Part shown: one piece after another, positions 8,129 through 15,558 of the stretch
Layout: the number at the start of each line of letters is the position of its first letter
How positions within the stretch are numbered: position 1 is the stretch's first letter
Source: Candidatus Peregrinibacteria bacterium
GTDB taxonomy: Bacteria; Patescibacteriota; Gracilibacteria; UBA1369; LOWO2-01-FULL-3
Length of the DNA stretch: 64,000 bases
Reading direction: 5' to 3'
Assembly (NCBI GenBank): GCA_018655275.1
Contig: JABIJZ010000008.1
Location: forward strand, 62,001-126,000
Program-made: the position numbers and the translations under genes
The notes under the pieces: model-generated
Database searches by the model: none
What the model saw: the letters and a program-made list of their open reading frames with translations, nothing else
What the model was told of the DNA's origin: nothing

Positions 8129-9250
8129 ATGTCAAACAATGCAATCATCATCGTTTCATTATCCACCTTATTCGCCGCAATACCGGTCGTAATCTGGGGA
8201 TTTTTATTTTTAAAAGAGTCAAAACAGTCAAAAAAAGTCCTTGCAACAATATTCATGCTAGGGATTTTAGCCGCGCCAGCAATGCTGGGAATCCAGTACG
8301 TTTGGGACATTTTCCCAAAACTAAATCTGGAAATGCTAATAAGAAGCTCATTCGAAAACACAAACCTAATACATATACTGATATTCATTCTATTCGGAAT
8401 GATGGAGGAAGTACTAAAAAACTTCGCAATAAGAGCAATAGACAAGAAAACCGTCGCAATCAAAACAGTAAACTCAGCCCTTAGACTAAGTATACTTTCC
8501 GCATTAGGCTTCTCATTTGCAGAAAACATCTTCTATATGTATATGCTATGGCCAAGCCTAGCAATCGGCCAATTCATAGGAGTGTACATCTTCAGATCTA
8601 TCATTACAATGTGCGCCCACATGGTCTTCTCAGGAATATACGGTTATTATTTCGGAATATCTAAATTCGCGATATCAATAACAAAACAAGAAGAATTAAC
8701 AGGCGAAACAAGCTGGTCAACAAAATTCATCTCGAAACTATTTTCAAAACCAAAAGCCGAAGGCTTCAGAGAAAAAACAATCCTAAAAGGTCTCTTCATC
8801 GCAATGGGCCTCCACGCAGTCTTCAATCTTTTACTTCAATTCAACATAATCATCCCAGTCGTAGTTTTGATCACAATAGGCTACCTCTTCTTGAGACATC
8901 TTTTGAAAAGAAAAGTGGGACACCTGGTCTTGCTCACAGATTTATCTGAGAAAAAGAAAGCAACAATGGCCAAAAAAGACGAAGAAGTTGTCATAGAATT
9001 GCTAGCAATGTGGTTCAGTGAAAAAAAGTATGTCGACGTAATCCACATATGCGAAAGACTCTTGGAAAGAGATCCAGACAACAACGTAGTTAAACTTTTT
9101 CAGGCAAAAGCCTTGGACAAAATGGATGTAAACAGCACCTACAGGAAAATCCTCCGATCACTGTTTAAATCAAAAAAAGAACTGTCTATAGACCAAAGAA
9201 GCATCATAAGCAAACACCTAGAGGACAAAGCTCAGCGAAAGCTTGCTTAG
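8129..9250 (+). CDS. PrsW-family intramembrane protease with a cytosolic C-terminal extension
   Basis: 373 residues. The membrane core has the PrsW metalloprotease motifs: Glu93-Glu94 in MMEEVLKNF, Glu132 and Asn133 in SFAENIF, His164 in CAHMVFSGIYG and His229 in GLHAVFNLL. In Bacillus, PrsW cuts the anti-sigma factor RsiW. After the last helix (about 260) comes a soluble helical region to 373 that resembles a TPR-like repeat (MWFSEKKYVDVIHICERLL) and could serve as a regulatory dock. It follows the STAS gene by 15 bases, so the operon joins a partner switch with a membrane protease. The substrate is unknown. Confidence 0.8.
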   Translation: MSNNAIIIVSLSTLFAAIPVVIWGFLFLKESKQSKKVLATIFMLGILAAPAMLGIQYVWDIFPKLNLEMLIRSSFENTNLIHILIFILFGMMEEVLKNFAIRAIDKKTVAIKTVNSALRLSILSALGFSFAENIFYMYMLWPSLAIGQFIGVYIFRSIITMCAHMVFSGIYGYYFGISKFAISITKQEELTGETSWSTKFISKLFSKPKAEGFREKTILKGLFIAMGLHAVFNLLLQFNIIIPVVVLITIGYLFLRHLLKRKVGHLVLLTDLSEKKKATMAKKDEEVVIELLAMWFSEKKYVDVIHICERLLERDPDNNVVKLFQAKALDKMDVNSTYRKILRSLFKSKKELSIDQRSIISKHLEDKAQRKLA

Positions 9251-9277
9251 CGCCTCAAAAACAAATATATTGAGGTT
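9243..9277 (+). promoter_or_regulatory. Leaderless-type promoter for the glycosyltransferase gene
   Basis: TTGCTT at 9243-9248, 17-base spacer, TATATT at 9266-9271, six bases, then ATG at 9278. The -35 box lies in the last codons of prsW. The GAGG at 9272-9275 lies before the predicted transcription start and so could not act as a Shine-Dalgarno site. Confidence 0.65.
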
Positions 9278-10393
9278 ATGCGACTTAAAGATGCAAAAGT
9301 AGCCCTCGTTTTTGATTGGATGACCAATATGGGTGGAGCAGAAAAGGTAAACCTAAAACTGCACCAGATGTTTCCAAAAGCCCCAATTTTCACATCCGTA
9401 TTCAATAAACACAAAATGAAAGAGTTCGCCCACGCAGATGTGAGAACTTCTTTCATACAGAAACTTCCAAAAGCAAAAAATCATCACCAATGGTATTTAA
9501 ACTTCATGCCATACGCATACGAGCTTTTTGACCTTAGCGAATACGACATCGTCATCTCAAGCTCACATTCATGCTCAAAAGGCATCATAACTAAACCAGA
9601 GACACTGCACGTTTGCTATTGCCACTCACCAATGAGATACGCCTGGGACAATTGGCAAGAGTACATAAAGTCGTACAAAATGAACCCATTGGTGAAAAAA
9701 ATTGCCAAGAAGAAAATGCACAAACTCAGAATGTGGGACCAACTATCAAGCGATAGGGTCGACTACTACGTAGCAAATTCAAAAACAACTCAACGAAGAA
9801 TCGAAAAATATTACCGAAGACCATCCACAGTAATTCACCCAATGGCCAACACAAAAGACTACAAAACTGCCAAAAACACAAAAGGATACTTCCTCGCAGT
9901 TGGCCGACTAATCCCATACAAAAAATTCGACCTAATAGTTGAAGCATTCAATGAACTAGGCCTCCCATTAAAAATTGTAGGCACAGGGCTCATGGAAGAA
10001 GAATTGAAGGACAAGGCCGAACCAAACATCGAATTCCTAGGCTACACGCCCGAAGACGAACTCAAGAAACTATATAGCGAATGCGAAGCCTTGATATTCC
10101 CACAACTAGAAGACTTTGGAATAATCGCACTTGAAGCCATGGCAAGCGGCAGACCAGTGATCGCATACAGAGAAGGAGGAGCCCTCGAATCAGTCGCAGA
10201 AAACAAAACTGGCATATTCTTCGACAAACAAGATGCCGTCCACCTAAAAGGAGCAGTAGAAAAATTCATAAAAACAAAGAACTCATTCGACTCAGAGGAA
10301 ATAAAAGAACACGCCTCACAATTCGACGAAGAAGAATTCGAAAGAAAGCTCTCGAAATATCTTCAAGCAAAATGGGAAGTCTGGACTACCTAG
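9278..10393 (+). CDS. Glycosyltransferase family 4 protein
   Basis: 371 residues with a GT-B fold. The N-terminal half begins VALVFDWMTNMGGAEKV, the typical acceptor-domain start of GT4 enzymes; the C-terminal half has AVGRLIPYKKFDLIVEAF and the nucleotide-sugar site around FPQLEDFGIIALEAMASG. It is probably a cytosolic or membrane-associated sugar transferase for a surface glycan; donor and acceptor cannot be told. It ends 8 bases inside the opposing VirB2-like gene. Confidence 0.85.
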   Translation: MRLKDAKVALVFDWMTNMGGAEKVNLKLHQMFPKAPIFTSVFNKHKMKEFAHADVRTSFIQKLPKAKNHHQWYLNFMPYAYELFDLSEYDIVISSSHSCSKGIITKPETLHVCYCHSPMRYAWDNWQEYIKSYKMNPLVKKIAKKKMHKLRMWDQLSSDRVDYYVANSKTTQRRIEKYYRRPSTVIHPMANTKDYKTAKNTKGYFLAVGRLIPYKKFDLIVEAFNELGLPLKIVGTGLMEEELKDKAEPNIEFLGYTPEDELKKLYSECEALIFPQLEDFGIIALEAMASGRPVIAYREGGALESVAENKTGIFFDKQDAVHLKGAVEKFIKTKNSFDSEEIKEHASQFDEEEFERKLSKYLQAKWEVWTT

Positions 10394-11240
10394 TCAAAAG
10401 AGACATCACCACATTCACAATCGCCCAAGACGTCATTGCCAATACGAATCCAAGGATTCCATACAAGATGGCCCTTTTACCTTTGTCCTTGTCATCGCTA
10501 ATACCTCCAAAGATATAGAAGTATCCACCAATAATTACAGACAAAACAGCGATGAGCCCAGCAATACTTAAAGCAAATTGTATCAAATATTTAATATAAA
10601 ACGGCACCATCCAAAACCTCACATTCCCAGTCTTGATAGCACACGCAAGAACATCAAGAGGGGACACCGGCTTCTCCCCAGCAGGCGGTGGCAAAACCAA
10701 AGATTCCGCATCTCCGTACTTCACTACACTCCTCAAGCTCAAACCACCAGAGTCTGTATCAACAGCAGTATATCCATCATAAAGGAAAAGAGCCTCACAG
10801 TCGGAATAACTAAACTGTGTAGAAGGAATTATAGTTCCAGACTGAACCTTTGATTCGTAACAGATATTAGTTTGAACATCATATATATAACCTTCTTCAC
10901 TCTCACACAATATTTTAGCCGCCTCATCTCCCCCAGTCTCCACCACATCAGCTAAAGACGTACATTGACCGTCTTTATAAACTTCTCCATCCTCACAGCC
11001 ATGCTCAGTAGTTTTACACGCCCCATCTTTATAAATTTCCCCATCTCCACATTTAGGCCCACACACACCATCACGAAGAACCTGTTCAGACGTACAAGCT
11101 TCAAGGCTCCTGCACTTACCAGTAGCATCAGAAAAATATTGCCCATCCGGACAATCTCCCGCCGCAAACCCAACCCCCATCCCACCAAAAAATCCGCCAA
11201 GGAACACTCCAACCAACAAAACTGAAAGAATCTTTTTCAT
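10386..11240 (-). CDS. Exported Cys-rich protein with a VirB2/TrbC-like C-terminal pair of membrane helices
   Basis: 284 residues from the ATG at 11240 (an upstream in-frame TTG is less likely). It has a signal peptide-like helix at residues 1-25, then three or four short Cys repeats of the form C-x-DG-x-YKDG-x-C between about 28 and 90. The C-terminal 90 residues hold two helices split by a charged loop (GISDDKDKGKRA), as in the CPR group of VirB2/TrbC-like pilin proteins. It may be a type IV secretion or pilus-type component, and the TraD/VirD4-like ATPase at 44.7 kb is a possible partner. No other secretion genes are adjacent. Confidence 0.65.
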   Translation of the reverse strand: MKKILSVLLVGVFLGGFFGGMGVGFAAGDCPDGQYFSDATGKCRSLEACTSEQVLRDGVCGPKCGDGEIYKDGACKTTEHGCEDGEVYKDGQCTSLADVVETGGDEAAKILCESEEGYIYDVQTNICYESKVQSGTIIPSTQFSYSDCEALFLYDGYTAVDTDSGGLSLRSVVKYGDAESLVLPPPAGEKPVSPLDVLACAIKTGNVRFWMVPFYIKYLIQFALSIAGLIAVLSVIIGGYFYIFGGISDDKDKGKRAILYGILGFVLAMTSWAIVNVVMSLLTR

Positions 11241-11350
11241 AGAAAACAATTAAATCGCCCAAAATCATACCACACAACACCTTGCAAAAAAATATTTTTT
11301 AGACTATTAATGGACCTTGCGCATATCTGAAAAATAAATTTTAAGTAAAC

Positions 11351-12706
11351 ATGACACCCTCCTCGGCCGCAATAGCTATAGTCGGCAGACCAAATGTAGG
11401 AAAATCTACACTGTTTAACAGGTTAATTGGAAGTAGACAAGCAGTCACAGCAAAAGAAGCTGGAACAACTCGCGACAGAGTTCAGCATATTTATAATTTA
11501 GAAGGATACGAAGTAGAATTAACAGACACAGGAGGTTTAGCAAGCGGAAAAAAAGACGATCTCGAACACGACATGGAAAAACAAGCCAAGATAGGTATAG
11601 AACAATCAGACCTTATCGTTTTTGTCGTAGACACAATCCAATCCCTCACGGCCGAAGACTTCGAAGTAGCAAACCTACTGAGAAGATCAAAAAAACCTGT
11701 GATACTAGTAGCAAACAAATGCGACAACCAAAACATAGAAGAAAACATGTTCAACATCTATGAACTCGGATTCGGAGAACCCGTCCTGGTTTCAGCAATA
11801 CACAAGGTCGGGATAGACATTCTTGAAGACACCATGGTCGCAAACCTAAAAAAGCTAAAAATCAAAAAGAAGACCAAAGCCAAAATAAAAGCCGAAGAAG
11901 AATCAGACAATCTCAAAATTTCAATAGTCGGACGACCAAACGCAGGAAAATCATCACTTCTAAACGGATTCCTCGGAGAAGAAAGAGTGATAGTTTCAGA
12001 CATTCCAGGCACAACCAGAGACAGCACAGACACAGTTATAGAATATGAAAACGAAGAGATCACCCTCACAGACACAGCCGGACTAAGACGCAGAGGCAAA
12101 ATCGAAAAAGGTATAGAAAAATTCTCAAGCCTCAGATGCAAAGACTCAATCGAAAGATCAGACGTATCGGTAATCCTGCTAGACGCAACAGAGCCAGTCA
12201 CAGCACAAGACCTACACATAATAGAACTCATCCTAAAAGAAAAAAAAGGCCTAATAATAGCAGTAAACAAAGTCGACCTATCAAATGAAAACGAAAAAGA
12301 ATATATCCTAAGAAAATTGAGAAGAAAGTGCGACTTCATCCCATGGGCACCACTAGTCTTTATCTCAGCAAAAAACAAAAAGAATATATTCAAAATCCTG
12401 GACCTAGCCCTTGAGATCAAAGCATCAAGAGAGACAGAAATCTCAACCTCAAAAATCAACAGCTTCCTCAAAAAAACAACACTCAAGCACCTGCCAGCAG
12501 CAGGCAAATCAATCGCAAAATACTTCTACGGAAACCAAGCCGGAACCAACCCACCAAGATTCATGTTGTTCTTCAAAAACGCAGGCAAACTCCACTTCTC
12601 ATACAGAAGATACATCGAAAACGAAATGAGAAAAGAATTCGGATTCGAAGGCACCCCAATCTCACTTACTTTCCGTGAGACTTCAACGACAACAAAAGAG
12701 AAGTAA
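11351..12706 (+). CDS. der: Ribosome assembly GTPase Der (EngA)
   Basis: Double GTPase needed for 50S subunit maturation. 451 residues: the first G domain has GRPNVGKST near residue 11 and TDTGG; the second has GRPNAGKSS near residue 193, DTAGLRRRGK and NKVD; the C-terminal KH-like domain runs from about 370 (YFYGNQAGTNPPRFMLFF). All key motifs are intact. Its last 41 bases overlap the opposing nucleotidyltransferase gene. A possible promoter is TTGCAA at 11282-11287 with TATTAA at 11305-11310. Confidence 0.95.
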   Translation: MTPSSAAIAIVGRPNVGKSTLFNRLIGSRQAVTAKEAGTTRDRVQHIYNLEGYEVELTDTGGLASGKKDDLEHDMEKQAKIGIEQSDLIVFVVDTIQSLTAEDFEVANLLRRSKKPVILVANKCDNQNIEENMFNIYELGFGEPVLVSAIHKVGIDILEDTMVANLKKLKIKKKTKAKIKAEEESDNLKISIVGRPNAGKSSLLNGFLGEERVIVSDIPGTTRDSTDTVIEYENEEITLTDTAGLRRRGKIEKGIEKFSSLRCKDSIERSDVSVILLDATEPVTAQDLHIIELILKEKKGLIIAVNKVDLSNENEKEYILRKLRRKCDFIPWAPLVFISAKNKKNIFKILDLALEIKASRETEISTSKINSFLKKTTLKHLPAAGKSIAKYFYGNQAGTNPPRFMLFFKNAGKLHFSYRRYIENEMRKEFGFEGTPISLTFRETSTTTKEK

Positions 12707-13346
12707 ACTTATCCGCATCCATCCCTTCAGGGAACAATCTTCGGTATCTATCCCGCACAAACGCCCTTTTGTCATAAGAATGCAGCTTGAAGACGTCCTT
12801 CTCTATCACAGTACCCACACCGTCCTCATTAGCCCCAACCTTCGCTTTCAAATGCTTTATTTGCCTAGAACGTAAATAATCCTCGATCCTCCCTCCGCCA
12901 ACAGAATCCTCAGCCTTCTTGCAGACTTTCAGCCTAGATTTATCTAAATCGACACCATTAGCCTTTTCAAATTTACCCAGAACACCTTTGGCCATAACAG
13001 GCACAAGCTTATTCAGCCAAAAATACAAATAAATATCGTCCTCAATAGCGAACCTCCACACATCAAGATCCGACTCATCGATCATGAAACTCAAACAAAA
13101 ACGCCCAGCCAACTTCTTCCCATTAACCCTCAGCCCAAAAATCTTCAAAATTAAATTCACAAAAAACCTCGCAGTGTAAAGCCGCCCCTTCGCAGTAACA
13201 ATAAAAAGATCAATGTCACTGTCTTTGTCAGAAGTCTCAAAAGCTAAGCTATTTCCAACACAAACCAACCTGACAAAAGGCATCTTCTCAAACAGAAAGC
13301 GCCACCTCTCAACTTTCCGCCATAATTTCTTTTCGATTTTATCCAT
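12666..13346 (-). CDS. Nucleotidyltransferase-fold protein
   Basis: 226 residues from the ATG at 13346 (the longer frame opens with TTG at 13355). The start of a nucleotidyltransferase domain is visible: GNSLAFETSDKDSDIDLFIV carries the Gly-Ser-like turn and two aspartates (DIDLF) of the metal-binding motif. The rest is basic and mixed, with one hydrophobic stretch (ARFFVNLILKIFGL). Substrate and role are unknown; many such proteins are antitoxins or antibiotic-modifying enzymes, but nothing here supports either. It is divergent from uvrC with only 23 bases between ATG codons, and it overlaps der by 41 bases at the 3' end. Confidence 0.6.
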   Translation of the reverse strand: MDKIEKKLWRKVERWRFLFEKMPFVRLVCVGNSLAFETSDKDSDIDLFIVTAKGRLYTARFFVNLILKIFGLRVNGKKLAGRFCLSFMIDESDLDVWRFAIEDDIYLYFWLNKLVPVMAKGVLGKFEKANGVDLDKSRLKVCKKAEDSVGGGRIEDYLRSRQIKHLKAKVGANEDGVGTVIEKDVFKLHSYDKRAFVRDRYRRLFPEGMDADKFTSLLLSLKSHGK

Positions 13347-13369
13347 CAAATCCAATATACTACGTCTTG

Positions 13370-15511
13370 ATGAAAGAAAAAAAAGAAAAAATCAGCAACC
13401 TACTACCAAAACTCCCAAACAAACCAGGAGTTTATAAATTTATAGACAAAGAGGGGAGAGTTATTTACGTAGGAAAAGCAAAAGATCTCAAAAAACGCGT
13501 CAAACAATATTTCCAAAACAAAGAACAAGGCGTCAAAACAAAAAAGATGCTCGAAAACACAGAAGACCTCGACTATACAATAGTAGACTCCGAGCTCGAA
13601 GCCCTTATCCTCGAGCTCAACCTCATCAAAGAACTTCGCCCAAAATACAACATCCTCCTCAAAGACGACAAAAATTTCGTTTACATAATGATTTCAAATG
13701 AAGAATTCCCACGAATCCAAATCGTTCGCAAAATAACCGACAAAAAAGCAACCTACTACGGTCCAAAAACAGCAAAACACAAAGTCGAAAAAACCTTCAA
13801 AATCCTCAAGAAAGTCTCACCATTCAGACATTGCGGCCTCGAGATGACGACCGAAAAAGACGGTTCAATCAAAGTCACAAAAAAAACAATCAAATACCCC
13901 TGCCTCGACTACTACATCAAAAGATGCCCAGGCCCATGCATCGGTGAAATAACCAAGGAAGACTACGCCAGAATCATAAACCAAATCAAAAAATTCTTCG
14001 AAGGCCACCACGAAGAACTCCTCAAAGATCTCAAAAAACAAATGCAAGAATTCGTCTCAAACAAAGAATTCGAAAAAGCGGGCAAAATCCGAGACCGAAT
14101 CCTAAACATAGAAGAAATCGCAGAAAAACAAAAAATCTCAGATCCGAACCAAAAAGACAAAGACATCATCAACTACGTTATCGAAAATAACCGTGCATTC
14201 TTCAATTTATTCCAAATCCGTGACGGCAAACTAATCAACCAAGAAAACTTCATCCTCCAAGCTCAATCCCTAGAAGACAACGAACAAGATCCAGAAGTTC
14301 TCGAAGCATTTCTCCTCCAATACTACGAAAAAACCCACAACATCCCAAAAGAAATCCTCATCCCACACGAACCCGCAAACCAAGAAGAAGTCCGAACATT
14401 CATCAAAAATGAGAAAGAGAGTTCAGTAAAACTTCTAATCCCTCAAAAAGGTACAAAAAACAAACTCCTTTCTCTCAGCCACAAAAACGCAAAAATCTAC
14501 GCAGACCGAAACCGCACAAGCTGGCAAGAAAACAGTAAGGAAAATGAGAACTCAGTAAAAGAACTCAAGAAACTCCTCAAACTCAAAGACGAACCGAAAA
14601 GAATCGAATGCTACGACATTTCACACCTGGCAGGCACAGACACCGTCGGGTCAATGATCGTCTTCACAAAAGGCACCCCAGACAAAAACATGTATCGCAA
14701 ATTCCGCGTCCAATCCGTCCAAGACAAACCAGACGACTACAAATCCCTCGAAGAAGTCCTCACACGTCGCCTTTCAAGGCTCACCGTCAAAATAGCCGCA
14801 AAAGACTACAAACTCAAAAAAGCCACAAAAAAAACAACCCCAGAAATCCAAGAAATTCTCAAAAAAGAAAAACTCCTAACGAAAGACTTCGACAAACAAA
14901 CCCATTACCACTTAGAAGACCCAAAAAAGAAAATCGCCGGCACACTCAACTTACTCGAAATCAACGAAAACATCGCAGAACTCCAAGGCCTCTACATCAA
15001 CCCAAAACATCGTGGCAAAAAACTCGGCCACAAATTAATCACAGAGGTTTGCCTCAAATCAAAAGCCAAACGAATCTACATCGCCTGCAAAAAAGAACTT
15101 GCCGAATACTATGCACGCCTCGGCTTCGAACCCATAAAAACAATCCCAAAAGAACTCAAAAATGCTTGTCTGAAATGCCGCGACATAACAGGCCAAACTA
15201 TCTGGTACGCCATCGAAAAGAAGAGACTAAAACCAGACGCATCCTTCTCTAAAATTCCAGATCTCATAGTCATCGATGGGGGAAAGGGGCAACTTTCATC
15301 TGCAACAAAAGTCCTAAAAAAACTAAAAATAGACCTGCCAGTAATCTCAATAGCCAAACAAGAAGAAGAAATATTCCTCCCAACCCAAAAACCCTCAATC
15401 AAGCTCGACCGCAACTCGCCAACCCTCAAACTCATCCAAAGAGCACGCGACGAAGCACACAGATTTGCGATCACATACAACAGGAAACTCCGAAACAAAA
15501 AGATCACTTGA
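13370..15511 (+). CDS. uvrC: Excinuclease UvrC with a GNAT domain inserted in its endonuclease domain
   Basis: Nucleotide-excision repair nuclease, 713 residues from the ATG (a TTG one codon earlier is possible). Positions count from the TTG: GIY-YIG nuclease domain 18-97, Cys-rich region 156-191, UVR domain about 216-250, RNase H-like 5'-incision domain split into 410-470 and 630-712. Catalytic Asp417 (ECYDIS), Asp637 (VIDGGKGQ) and His698 (RDEAHRFA) are present, but the two aspartates are 220 residues apart instead of about 60. The extra stretch (about 475-622) looks like an acetyltransferase: LQGLYINPKHRGKKLGHKL is the acetyl-CoA motif and YYARLGFEP the usual end. The protein stops just after the catalytic His region and lacks the C-terminal helix-hairpin-helix pair. 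Confidence 0.92.
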   Translation: MKEKKEKISNLLPKLPNKPGVYKFIDKEGRVIYVGKAKDLKKRVKQYFQNKEQGVKTKKMLENTEDLDYTIVDSELEALILELNLIKELRPKYNILLKDDKNFVYIMISNEEFPRIQIVRKITDKKATYYGPKTAKHKVEKTFKILKKVSPFRHCGLEMTTEKDGSIKVTKKTIKYPCLDYYIKRCPGPCIGEITKEDYARIINQIKKFFEGHHEELLKDLKKQMQEFVSNKEFEKAGKIRDRILNIEEIAEKQKISDPNQKDKDIINYVIENNRAFFNLFQIRDGKLINQENFILQAQSLEDNEQDPEVLEAFLLQYYEKTHNIPKEILIPHEPANQEEVRTFIKNEKESSVKLLIPQKGTKNKLLSLSHKNAKIYADRNRTSWQENSKENENSVKELKKLLKLKDEPKRIECYDISHLAGTDTVGSMIVFTKGTPDKNMYRKFRVQSVQDKPDDYKSLEEVLTRRLSRLTVKIAAKDYKLKKATKKTTPEIQEILKKEKLLTKDFDKQTHYHLEDPKKKIAGTLNLLEINENIAELQGLYINPKHRGKKLGHKLITEVCLKSKAKRIYIACKKELAEYYARLGFEPIKTIPKELKNACLKCRDITGQTIWYAIEKKRLKPDASFSKIPDLIVIDGGKGQLSSATKVLKKLKIDLPVISIAKQEEEIFLPTQKPSIKLDRNSPTLKLIQRARDEAHRFAITYNRKLRNKKIT

Positions 15512-15536
15512 TTTCCAACCAAGCCATGAGTAGACT
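15508..15536 (+). promoter_or_regulatory. Promoter for the proline dehydrogenase gene
   Basis: TTGATT at 15508-15513, 17-base spacer, TAGACT at 15531-15536. The -35 box overlaps the uvrC stop. The predicted leader is about 16 bases. Confidence 0.5.
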
Positions 15537-15558
15537 TCACCTCCTGTAAAGATATTTT

